From the NCBI RefSeq assembly GCF_000002425.4, contig NC_037265.1, positions 12,542,330-12,606,329 of the forward strand: DNA of 64,000 bases. The letters run 5' to 3'. The translations under genes and the position numbers were made by a program. The notes under the pieces were generated by a model. It did not search any database. It was not told where the DNA came from and was given only the letters and a program-made list of their open reading frames with translations. The DNA is from Physcomitrium patens. Lineage: Eukaryota; Streptophyta; Bryopsida; Funariales; Funariaceae. Of this stretch, positions 10,637 through 21,985 are shown piece by piece; the stretch's first letter is position 1, and every line of letters starts with the position of its first letter.

Positions 10637-11059
10637 ATGAAAAACTAACATTCAATGAATTCAATTGAAGAACCTTCATTTGTTGACCTGCCAAACAAAA
10701 CATTGCAATTGTCACAACCTTCAAGATAATGCAACCGAGATGAAGATCTTCAAAAATGACATGTTTTCTCTCAAATAGATGATAAGATATAATTTATTTG
10801 ATATCACGACCTTAGAAGAGACTCCTAATGTTTGATAATTTTATTAGAGGTAGAAACATCTCCTTACAGTGTTTCAAATATTTTATTTGAAAGAAGTTAT
10901 GAAGGCCTCAACAATGACCAAATAATAGGGTGGTCTTCTCGCCTTAGTATGGGAGACTATTGATGGTTGAGAGGCCCTATCAACCATCTTTGAAGAGAAC
11001 AAAGATTTGAGTATGTGGCAAATAGAATTTATTGCATCATAGATTTTTTCAACATATGA
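10637..11059 (+). pseudogene. A2 copy of the family A accessory ORF
   Basis: This is the counterpart of the 140-aa ORF of A1, with the same length and frame from ATG to TGA. It has about eight internal stop codons, nearly all at positions where A1 has R, Q or W. Blocks such as 'DLPNKTLQLSQPSR', 'NNDQIIGWSSR' and 'WLRGPINHL' are still clear. Absence of indels over 141 codons in an otherwise badly decayed copy supports past coding. Confidence 0.7.
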
Positions 11060-11108
11060 TGACCGCTACTTGTAGAAATTGTCCTTAGAAAGGAAGAGGG
11101 GAGAGTAA

Positions 11109-11666
11109 TATCATGGGCATATACTTGTAAGCCAATAATTACTTGTATAAATAGATAGAAGTAGATAGAAGTAGGTAAAAGTAAGTTAATTCTATATTAT
11201 CTTCTAAAGAAGCTTCTTAGAAGCTTTATACATGTTGCTTTGACTTTATAGGTGTCCATTATTGACTTTTAGATTAAAAACTTAGTCAACAAAATAACCA
11301 TGTGCCACACATATTGGTAGCTTGAAAAATAAGCTATCTATATAACAAACATACAAAAAAACTTACCTTGTAAGTCAAAGCATGTGTCCTACAAAGTCAA
11401 TATATATTGAAGGTCTTATAGAACATCACCACAAAGCTCCTAATTAGATAGTATATATAGAGATAAAAGTGAAGCCTTCTTCACTCTTCTCAATTCCTTT
11501 TTTATTTCTAATCTAGTTTCAAGAGTCTTAAGCTTTCTTGTCTTTTGGTAATAAGCCATTCGAGTTTCTTTTTAATATACATACTTCCTTATTTCTATTT
11601 TTTTACTTTTTCTTTGACATGGATTTCATTGGTTTATGCTTCATCTTCTATTTCATGTCCTTGACA
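11109..11666 (+). repeat. A2 3' LTR, decayed
   Basis: It aligns along its whole length with the A1 LTR and ends in CCTTGACA. It begins TATCATGGGC where A1 has TGTCACGGCC. A purine tract (about 11090-11106) precedes it. The TATA box and the half hairpin are recognisable near 11455-11500. Confidence 0.88.
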
Positions 11667-12030
11667 GTAGATTAAAAACTTGACCAAGAAATTAGTCATA
11701 TATTATATATATTAGTAGTTTGTAGAATAAGCTAACTTTGTGGCACACAAATACGAAACTTGTCTTATAAGTTAGACATAAGTTTTGCAAGTTAGACATG
11801 TATTGGAGATTCTATAGAACATTACTATGTAGCTCCTATTTAGATAGTATATATAGAAAGAATAGTGAAGCCTTTCTCACTCTTGTTAATGGCTTTTTAG
11901 TCTTAATTCTTCTTTTAAGATGTTTCGGACTTTTTGTCTTTCATAATAGTCATTCTGGTTTAATAATTTGTCATCTTTGAGTGATTTTTTAATCTTTTTG
12001 AGTGACATAAGAGTGTATTAATATCAGAGA
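11667..12030 (+). repeat. Second family A LTR fragment in tandem
   Basis: It starts abruptly after the A2 LTR end, at a point equal to about base 160 of the LTR ('attaaaaacttg'), and runs through the TATA box (about 11848) to a poorly conserved 3' end. It is probably the trace of an LTR-LTR recombination or of an insertion followed by deletion. Confidence 0.65.
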
Positions 12031-12045
12031 TATATACATTTATTT

Positions 12046-12569
12046 CAATAGTTACTTATATGATTAAGTAGAAGTAGATAAATATAGACTAATTTCATAA
12101 AATCTTCTAAAATAGCTTCTTAGAAGCTTCATAGACGTGGTTTTGATTTTAGATGTATTTGTATGTTAAAAACTTGGCCAACAAGCTAACTATGTATTGG
12201 TAGCTTGTAGAACAAGTTATCTCCATGTAGTAGCTTGTAGAACAAGCTAACTATGTGGCTTATACATAGATTACTTGCCTTACAAGATAAGACATGTGGC
12301 TACTAAAGTCAACACATATTGGAGGTCCAATAGGACATCGCCATGTAGCTCTTAGTTAGATAGTATATATGGAGGCAAGAGTGAAGCCTTCTTTTCTTTT
12401 GTCAATACTTTTCTAGTCTTAGTCTTTTTTTAAGACTTTTTAATCTTTTTATTTTTGGCAATAGCCATTCTAGTTAATACTATTTCACCTTTGAGTAACT
12501 TTCTAGTTCTCTTCACTGATAGAAGAGTGTATTGAAGATTCTCTTTTTTTGAGATTTATATCCTTGATA
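12046..12569 (+). repeat. A3 5' LTR, decayed
   Basis: This is the third family A LTR in a row. It lacks the first ~30 bases, keeps the TATA box (about 12363) and ends in CCTTGATA. It belongs to a diverged subtype also seen in A6, with an extra segment around 'agaagagtgtattga'. The following TTGATAAGAGT (about 12572) is the decayed counterpart of the A1 self-priming site. Confidence 0.75.
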
Positions 12570-12782
12570 ATTTGATAAGAGTGCTAAGATATTATTTCTG
12601 TCTTATTTTAAAAATGAATAAATTATCCCACTTCTATTGTTGTGTTTTGAAGGTTGTAGACTACCCACCTTTAAACAAAAAATCTTATTTTCTAAAATTA
12701 ATCTTTTTCTTAAAAAGAGTGGATTATTCCTCTTTATAGTTTTTTTTTAGAGGTTGTGGATTATCCTCCTCTAATTTAACTT

Positions 12783-13850
12783 TTGAATTCGTTTGAGTTA
12801 TCTTTGGAAGGAAAGATTATGGATGCTACTCTCAATGGAAGTAAAAATAGATTTATAATTATGGTAGATCTTCATAAGCTTTTTAATACTCTAAGGGTGA
12901 AAATTTCACGAATTTCTAATGTGAATCATGGAATTACTATGCCTATGCCTACAAAAAAAGTTTAGAGTCTACGGCAAGAAATTGTGCAGTTGAAAGAAGC
13001 AAGTAGATGGACGTCACAGCCAAATTTAGGAAGTTTTGCTTCTACAAGTATGACAAAAATAAGGATTAGTATGCCTGAGAAGTTTAATAGAATAAGATCA
13101 AAATTTCAAGGATTTTTGCAACAAGTCAAGCTCTATCTAAGATTGCACCCTTTCCAATATCCTGATGGATTTATCCAAGTTGGATTCATAGGTGCACTAC
13201 TATCAAAAAGTGCTCTCTCTTGATTTGTACCTTTAATGGAAAAAAGATTCATGACTCCTTTATGATTTGAATTCATTCCTAAAAATGTTTACGGCCACAT
13301 TCGGAGAAAGTGATCGAGAACAAGTAGTAGAGACTAAGCTTTTATCCTAACAACAAGGATCACGATCAACTACTATATATGCTGCTAAATTCCAAAACCT
13401 TGCTTGGGATATGGACTAGAATGACAAAGTATTTATAAACCAATTTTGATATGGGTTGAAGGATAGCGTCAAAGACTTGTTATTAACAATGTCGAAAGTA
13501 GAATCTTTAGAACAATTTATTGCTTAAGCCATTACATGCGACAATCATTTATTTGAAAGGCATCAATAACAAAGATTTGGTTGAAGGAGAACAAGTCAAG
13601 TAATGGCTCCCAATTTTTCTAAAATGTATTCTTTAAAGCCAAAACCAACGCAAATTGATATGATATATTTTAAACCTCTCACAAAGCAAGAAAAGATTTG
13701 ACGTCATTAAAAAAGTTTGTGTTTATATTGTGGAGAAGCTAAATACACTACTCAATATTGTCCAAAGAAGCAACGCAATTACAAAATGAAGACCACAATT
13801 GCCAAAGAAGATAATATGTTTGAAAACAAGTTTCTTTAGCTACAATAGAG
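12783..13850 (+). pseudogene. A3 gag remnant
   Basis: Homologous to A1 gag: a 'MPEKFNRIRSKFQGF' capsid segment (about 13070-13110), then a nucleocapsid near 13720 whose knuckle has Tyr for His (CLYCGEAKYTTQYC). Several stops and frameshifts break it. The N-terminal part (12783-12965) is longer than in A1 and is shared with A6. Confidence 0.78.
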
Positions 13851-13853
13851 ACC

Positions 13854-15716
13854 GTGCGGCTGGAATCATGTGCAACACCTAGTAAATATCTCATCTTCTC
13901 TTCAGATCCTTCACCTTGTTTTATAATAGAAGTATATTTAGGATCCAATAATCACAAAGTCTTTGCCTTGATAAATTCAGAAGCCTCAACTTGTTTTATA
14001 GACGAAGATTTTGCCAAAAATCATAAAATATGTTTAATCAAGAAAGTTAAATCCATACATTTAGAAGTCATAGATGGTCGTTTGTTGTCTTCTGGAAATA
14101 TTACCCATAAAACTGTTCTTTTAGATATAGCAATTAAAGATCATAACAACGTAGTAATATTTAATGTAATAAAATCTCCCTCTAATCTGATTATTTTAGG
14201 ATTATCATGGCTAAAAAAATATAACCCTCAAATAGATTGCATTTCTCATAATCCTAACTTTTCTGATAGTATAATCCATGATCGTGTTAGCAAAGTAGAA
14301 GTATGTAAGTCCAATACATCCAAACCTTTACTAGTAGGTACAAAAGCTTTCATGCATGGTACAAAAGAAGGATCATCTTTTGCTTTATATGCTACATCCA
14401 TTTTTAATAGTAAAAAATTATCTAATGGTATTCTTAATCAATATCAAGAATTCCAAGACGTTTTTGAAAAGAAGAATGTATATATTCTTCCTGAGCATCG
14501 ATCTTATGATTGTTCAATTGATCTGCAAGAAGGAGTTCAACCACAATTTGGATCAATCTATAACTTATTGCAGAATGAGTTGGCTGCATTAAAAGAGTAT
14601 ATTGATGAAAATTTGGCAAAGAACTTCATATGCCATTTTAAATCTTCAACCAAGGCTCCTATCTTATTTGTGAAGAAAAAAGACAGATCTCTACAAATGT
14701 GTGTGGATTATTGAAGACTCAATAAGATCACCATCAAAAATAGATATCTTTTTCCTTTGATTTCATGACTTCTTGACTAACTCAATCAAGCATAGATCTA
14801 TACCAAAATAGATCTATGAAGAGTATACAACTTAATTCATATCAAAGAAAGAGATGAATGGAAGACTACTTTTCAAACTAGGTATGGACATTTTGAATAT
14901 AATGTCATGCCTTTTGGACTCACGAATGCATCGGGTACTTTTTTAAGTCTTATGAATGATATTTTTTGTGAGTTTTTAGATGATTTTGTTGTTTGTTATT
15001 GAGACGACATTTTAATCTAGTCTAAGAACATAGAAGAATATGAGCTTCATATTTGTCGTGTATTATAAAAACTTAGAGATGTAGGTTTATATGCCAAGTT
15101 GGAAAAGTGTGTATTCCACTTTACTCAAGTTGACTTTTTAGGATACATCATTTCCAATGAAGGCCTTATGATGGATTCCAAGAAGGTTCAAACTATCATA
15201 GATTAGAAGATTCCAAGAACAGTACGAGATGTACAGTGCTTTTTGGACTTTTCTAATTACTATCAAATCTTCATCAAGAATTTTTTTCAAGTTGCAACTC
15301 CACTTATACATTTGACTTGTAAAGACAAACTTGAGTGGAATAAAGAAGCAAAATCATCATTTGATGTTTTAAAGAAAGAGTTTATTTCTACACCAATCAT
15401 ATATTGCGTTGACTTCTCTAAGGTATTTTTTAAGGAAACAAATGCGTCAAATTTTGCTATAGGTGCCGTACTGTCATAAATGGGAACAAATAACAAACTC
15501 TATCCAATAGCTTTCTATTCAAGGAAATTTTCAACAACCAAGATTAATTATGAGATCCATGACAAAGAGCTCTTTGTAATCATAAATTCATTTCAAAAAT
15601 GGCATCATCATTTAGAAGGCACCTCAAATCCAGTTACCGTATATATAGATCATAAGAACCTTGAGTACTTCATGTCAACACGTATCTTGAATCATCGTCA
15701 AGTCCGTTGGAGCATG
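13854..15716 (+). pseudogene. A3 pol remnant (protease, RT, part of RNase H), truncated
   Basis: The reading frame is open for 286 codons from 13854 through protease (active site changed to 'LINSEAS') into RT. A stop interrupts the YLDD box (about 15000). RNase H runs from about 15370 to 15716 and stops dead after 'RQVRWSM', where family B gag begins. No integrase, chromodomain or 3' LTR follows, so the copy was truncated at the join. Confidence 0.88.
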
Positions 15717-16687
15717 TTTCAAAACAAGGATATGTACAAAGATGCATTTGGTGTGATGTCGCTTCACACACTAGAAAAGATTGCAATGAATTTAATAATA
15801 TGATACGGCAGGGAATTATTTGCTGGAAAGATGGGAAGATAGCATTAAAAGATAGGGAGGATCTTCTTCAAACCAATTTTGGCAAGGGAGGAATGAAAGC
15901 ATTGGTTCAAGATTACTTAAAAGAGCATGAAACAGCAGCATGAGAAAGTGCAAGTTATGGTGCTAGAGTAGATGATGATCTTGGTGGAAGTACAGAAACT
16001 AGTGAGTTTTGGGCTTCTGCTATTTCTACAATGCAAGAAAGGAAATTATCTCGAGAAGCGTTATTGAGGACTGCAGCTATAATACAAGGTAGAACAGGTT
16101 GGGAGGATCCTGTTGAGTCTCTTTTAGTTCATGCATATATTGCTAAGAGCCAACATGAAGCTTTGATGGAAGAAAAGACACGAGGAAATTTTGATGATAC
16201 AAGAGAAGGAAATTCTTTTAAGAGGCAAACTCGAGGAGACAAGGCTCGAGAGGCAGCTTCACAAGAATTGCCTGTAAAGGATACCTCAGCATCATTGGGA
16301 GAAAAAACAACAGAGACAAAAGATAAGGGCAAATCAATTGCTTATAAGCTACTTTCTGACATTGAAGCGGCAACAAATTTGAAAGGGGTGTTGGAAGAAC
16401 GTATATTAAACGCTAAGGTGGAATTCACATTGAAAGAAGTCTTGGGAATTACAAAGAAGGAGTTTCATGATGTTATCATTGACAGCATTAAGCGAAAGAG
16501 GCAATTAATGAGCGAAACAGGAATGAGTCATGCTATTGATGCAAGAATATATAAAGATGAAGAAGAGGTTGATATTGGTTACAAGCAACCAACAAATGAA
16601 AAGAATGGGTATAATCAGCGAGTACGTTTCGAAGATTCTAGTGATAAGGAAATGGAAACTTTGAGCCATTATACTCGAAAGCATTAG
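15717..16687 (+). pseudogene. B2: gag 3' end and gag-pro linker
   Basis: Family B sequence starts inside gag without an LTR. The nucleocapsid knuckle is intact here (CIWCDVASHTRKDC, CX2CX4HX4C). TGA at 15941 is at the same place in B1 and B3, and the frame continues open behind it to TAG 16685. The linker has 'PREALL'-type sequence, then lysine/glutamate-rich stretches. TAG 16685 replaces a Trp codon of B1. Confidence 0.82.
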
Positions 16688-19600
16688 GCAAAGGCAACTA
16701 CTAAGGTATTGGTGAAAGTAGGAGATATAGAAGAACCAATAGTTGCTTTGGTGGACCATGGTTCTGAAATAAATCTCATGTCTAAAGATCTTTATAAGAA
16801 GCAAAAATGGCCAATTGATATGGAACATGGATGGATAATATGAGCAGCTAATAATACACGAGGCAAATTATATGGAGCTTGTCCAGATGTCAAAATTCGG
16901 ATTGGGGTTATTGCGACAGAGCAACATTTCTTTGTTCAAGATACAATGTCTTATCCATTGATTTTAGGACAACCTTATATTACGGCAACATGGATGGAAA
17001 AAAAGTACTTGACGATGGTTCTGCTTATGCAAGGATACGTAGCAAAGATGGGAGGAAAGCTGTACAATTTCTAACAGTACCTCCTAACCATGAATGAAAT
17101 CGAGATAGGTTGAGGGAGAAACCATTGCCAAAGATTTTTGAAGGATTTAAGGATTTTGGGGAAGTACCACTGTAAAGCGAGATTATGGAGGTACAAAAGA
17201 GGAGGTACTCTCGCGAGATGAAGGTGCCTTTGATGCGAGTTTTATTGGTATTTTGAGGAATGGAAATATTATGTATAAGAAAGTTGATGATTTTAAAAGA
17301 AAAGAAAGAAAAAGATTATATAATATTGAAAGAGAATTATGCAAGTTAAGTACATTGCAAGATGATGAAAGGATTTTAGGTGTTTATGAAGAAAATGGAC
17401 TGGAAGATTCATTGGAATTGATTACATCTATTGGGTTAGGGGATAATGATAAGATTGTTGAGATTCATTCAAGAGAGGTTTATACCATACTTGAATCTTT
17501 TCAAGTACTAGAAGTCACTGTAGAGACGAGATATAAAACGGCAGATAAGAAGGTAAAGCCTGTTGCCGGACCTTTGCTAGAAGATTCTAAAGAACAAATG
17601 GGAGAAGCATAAAAAAGAAGCAAGTTTAAGAGATCCAATGAATATTGGACATCAGTTTACTAAAGAGACTTTTGAAGAATTGAAGATTGGTTCTGATGGT
17701 TCTTTATTGCCGGAGGAAATTACTTGCTTCAAAAAGATGTTGGCTAAACAAGGTAGATCGTTTGCCTTCGAATTTTATGAAATTGGGTGTGTGGATCCAA
17801 ATATTATAACACCTATGGTTATCTTCACTGTACCGCATGTACCTTGGAATCTAAGACCGATTTCAGTACCGAGCGCACATTTACCTAAATTGGTGGAACT
17901 ATTAAAAGAAAAGATAAAGATGAAAATATTGGAACCCTCATTTGTGCCGTATTCTAGTCGATGGTTTACGATACCTAAGAAGAATGGGTCACTACGGTTT
18001 ATTCAAGATATACAACCGATGCATGCAGTAACTGTCAAGAATGTGAGAATTGGACCTATTGTGGATGAATTTGTTGAGGCATTTGCTAGAAGGGCGATCT
18101 ATTCAATGGGTGACTTGTATTCAGGTTATGATCAATTTCAACTTGCCAAAGGAAAAAGAGATATGACAACAATGAGAACACCATTTGGATTGGTTAGAAT
18201 GTGCACTCTTCCTCAAGAGGCGACCAACTCAGTTGCGCATATGATGAATAGAATAAATAAGGTATTGAGAGATTTTATTCCGGAAAAGACTATGCCTTTT
18301 TTTTGATGATGTTCCTATAAAAGGTTGCAAAGAAGGAGACAAGGATGAAACTTTAGATAAGAGGGGGTATCGCAAATATGTTGTTGATCATATACAAGAT
18401 TGTGAAAAGATTTTAACTCAGCTTGGAGAAGTTCATCTTACATTATCGGGTATGAAGTCCGTATTTGGAGTACGAGAGGTTGTAATTATTGGACATTTAT
18501 GTGGATCTTACGGAAGAAAACCAGATCCGACTAAAGTTGATGCAATTGAAAGGATAAAAGAGGATTGTGATTCTTTAATAGAGGTTCGCAGGTTTTTAGG
18601 TGCATGTATATTTTATCGAATCTGGATCCCTCATTATGCTCACATAGTGCATCCATTATATGAATTGTTCGATTTGGAGCTAAAGTTTTAAGTATTCGTC
18701 AACGTGCATATTCGCAATTCAAAAGAGAACTTTGGGGCGTTGTTTTGGCTATGAAAGCTGAAAAGGACTATTTAATTGGGGCAGTAGTAGTAATCGAAAC
18801 AGATTGCTTGCCATTGCTTGGAATGATTACTAACTGTTCAACGCCAGATATTGCAATGTTGAGATGGATTGCTTATATTAAGTCACTAAATCCAAAATTT
18901 AAGCATATTACTGGGAAGGACAATTTAGTAGCAGACATGCTATCTCAAGCAAGATACAAGAGGGAGGACAAAATGGTTGAAGACATTGATGACGTCGGAT
19001 TGAAATTCTATTCAATATCAAATCTCAACAAAGAAGAGAAGCTATTTCTTGAAGAATCTTATGAAGGAGAATTATTGGATATTGGTCATTACTTGAATAC
19101 CTTGACTAAGCAGGGTAATTGGTCTATAGAAAAATTCAAACAAATAAGAAAAAAAGCATATGGATTTTTACTTCGAGATGGACTCTTATGAAAGAGACCG
19201 AAGAAAGGAATTGGAATGCCACAACGAGTGATAGGCAAAAAGGAAGAAAAACTAAAATTATTAAAAGAGTTCCATAATAGTTTATAGGCCGAGCATAGAG
19301 GAATCTCGGCTACTTTTGCTAAACTCAAAGAACGATATTGGTGGAAAAATATGTATGGAGATGTGCTCTCATTTGTAGAGTCATGTGAAATCTGTCAATT
19401 GTATTCCAATATCCGACATCGAGATGGTCTTCATCCTATGTATCCTCTGGCTATTCATTTTAAATGGGTTGTTGATTTGATTATTATGCCAGTTGGGTTA
19501 TGACAGATGAGATATTTGATTTTAGCTCGTGAAGATTTATCAAATCAAGTAGAAGGAAGAGCATTGGGGACAAAATCTACAGAGGGGATTTGTAGGTTTT

Positions 19601-20451
19601 TGCTTGAAGATGTCATTTGCCACTACGGATGCATAGGAAAAATCACTGGAGATGGTAGAGAATTAAATGCATAAGAAGCTCGTAAGTTCTTTGAAAGATG
19701 TGGAGTCAAACTATCACTGACTACTGCTTATAATCCGAAAGGGAATGCAAAAAGCAAACGCGGTCACCCACCGATTGTGAAAGCATTAGTCAAAGCTTGT
19801 AATGGGAAAGTTAGAGAGTGGCCACGGCTTCTATCATTTGCATTATGGGCTGATTGAACAACACATAGTTCGGTGACAAGATATATGCCAGTAGAACTTA
19901 TGACAGGTCAAAAATCAATTATGTCGATTGAAAAAAAGGTACTTATTTGGAATATGCTACCATGGAAAGATAGACTGACAAGAGAAGAACCTCTGACTGT
20001 TAGGATTCGACAATTGGAGCAAAGATCGGAAGATGTGCAAATAGCATTGGAAAGGTTAAAAAGAGCAAGGTTACAAAACAAGGCGCGATTTGATAAGCAA
20101 CATCGATTGAGACCTAAAGCAATCGAAGAAGGTGACTGTGTACTTGTTTATGACAATAGTCTGGATAATCAACATAGTACTGAGCAAAAAATTTTAAAAT
20201 GTTGGTTTGGACCATATGTTGTAACAACTGTTCATGATAATGTGACTTACTCATTATACGAGTTAGATGGTACAAAATTAAAAATACCAATTGCAGGGAA
20301 GCGAGTAAAAATATTTAAACAAAGACACGCGGAGATGAATATAGAAGACCTTAATGAAGGTATAGAGATACTGCATGAAGAAGATGAAAGTGATTTGGAT
20401 AATGAAGGTGACGAAGACGAACTGGATAAAGACGTAGAGGATGTATTCTAA
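16688..20451 (+). pseudogene. B2: protease, RT, RNase H, integrase remnant
   Basis: This is the pol part of a second family B copy, close to B1. The protease shows 'LVDHGSEINLMS' near 16750. Frameshifts lie near 17000, 17615 and 18300, the last in a T-run inside the RT FLDD box. A deletion of about 210 bp near 18668, with short shared sequence at its edges, removes the start of RNase H. Integrase (19215-20451) has stops at about 19500, 19672 and 19857. The C-terminus keeps the acidic tail of the family. It is inactive. Confidence 0.87.
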
Positions 20452-20500
20452 ATCAAATAGCAATTGGGTAAATTGGTGCATATCAGAGGATGCACAGATT

Positions 20501-20512
20501 CAGAGGAGGTGG
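20501..20512 (+). promoter_or_regulatory. B2 polypurine tract
   Basis: CAGAGGAGGTGG lies directly before the LTR start, matching CAGAGGGGGTGG at the same place in B1. Confidence 0.7.
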
Positions 20513-20513
20513 A

Positions 20514-20985
20514 TGTCATGTTGTAAGACGAGTATACCGTGAAAATATAAAGAAAGGGGACTTTTATTAATATTTAGTTACCTCGAATATTAGAAGCAAC
20601 GACCAATTCCAGTGCAAATACTGGGAGGCTCGAGTCAGTCACCCCGTTACAGTCAGCCGAGGTATACTGAAATATTCCATTCGATTCCAATAACGGGAGT
20701 CAGCAGGAAGGGAAAGGACCAATTCAATGACGAGTGAGCTGGTTCAAAGAGCTAATTGGATCTAATTTCAAAACATCCAATCCAGGTCCTCTTATCCAAT
20801 ATGAGACTTGAATTTTTTGGGCAACTCAATGCAGTCTAATTATGAGAAAATCCAGGTCTTACTATGGGCCTCAGCCAATCTGACGTGAAGGACCAATTTT
20901 ATCCAATTACGGAAACATCCGGGTCTTACTATTAGACTCTTACCCAATATGAGACCTGAATTGGTCGGGCGACTCAATGTGGTCC
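20514..20985 (+). repeat. B2 3' LTR, truncated by element C
   Basis: It begins TGTCATGTTGTAAGACGA and follows the B1 LTR for about 470 bp, up to 'gactcaatgtggtcc', then stops where element C begins. The remaining ~860 bp of the LTR are not found after C. Confidence 0.85.
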
Positions 20986-20992
20986 TCTAGAA

Positions 20993-21705
20993 TGTATAAA
21001 TGACTTTTTTGGTTCATTATCGGTTAAATAGTAGTAATGTTGGGATTTAGATGAATGGTTAGTTCGATTAGTTTTTAATAGTAGGAAGTTAGGAACATAT
21101 GCGGTTAAGAAGCCAAAGTTTCACAACCTGTAGAATCTGCTGAATGATGATTCATATTTTGGTAGGATAAAGAGGTTGAGGAAGAAGGAATGGAGGCCAG
21201 ACTGTAATAGTCGTGAGCCAGGGTAAAGCTTGGAGCTACCCTTTCGTTTTCTTTGCTTTTGTGTTTTTCTTTAATATTGGATTTAAAAAAAAGATTGCTG
21301 AAACTATGATTGAGATATTGAAAATTATGAATTCGAATTAATTAATTTGGAGAAAGAAAGTGTGATTATGATAATAGAGATTATTGCATTGTGTTAGTAG
21401 CACTGGAAGATTGAGTAAAAGTAAAGGAATTGAGAATTGAAGTACTGTGGAAAGAGATTAAGCATCCTGTAGATGTCAGGAATGTCAGTGATATTGAGTA
21501 GCAGCAGGGCAGTGAACAATTGTAGAGATTGTGAAGGGATTGAATTGAGATGAGGAAGAGAACTTTGGAAGTTTTAGATAATTAATACATAATCAATTGT
21601 GACATAACATATCCAATTCATACAACGAGTCTTTCCCCGAGATCGAACCCACCTATACTGATCAAATATCTTGGTGTTTTGAGTCCGATTCAAACGATGA
21701 TTACA
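20993..21705 (+). repeat. Element C 5' LTR (probable)
   Basis: The right end is set by ...GATTACA followed by TTTT and the primer site. The left end is set by TGTATAAATG just after the broken B LTR, giving about 713 bp with TG...CA ends. No second copy exists in the window, so the left border is a guess within about 10 bp. No ORF of note. Confidence 0.55.
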
Positions 21706-21709
21706 TTTT

Positions 21710-21727
21710 TGGCACCGCTGCCGGGGA
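21710..21727 (+). promoter_or_regulatory. Element C primer-binding site (tRNA-Asp-like)
   Basis: TGGCACCGCTGCCGGGGA matches the complement of the plant tRNA-Asp 3' end except at two positions. tRNA-Asp is a usual primer of Athila/Tat-type elements, which fits the pol type. Confidence 0.85.
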
Positions 21728-21985
21728 TTGACAACAGTATGAAATGTTAAAGAATTGATGGTAAAAAAGATGAGTTCGAAGGAGTATGAGCGGTGATTAC
21801 GACTATGATAATCAGAGAAGGAATCAACAAGTAAAGAAAGACAGGAACAATTTTATTTCAGAAATTTATTACGACAACAACAAGAAGGGATTCAACGTAA
21901 GAAACGTCGATGGAGTTGGATAAAGCCGTGGCTGCATGCATGTGCAAATATTCGAGCATATCCAAGTTCTAAAAGAAGTGCAATA

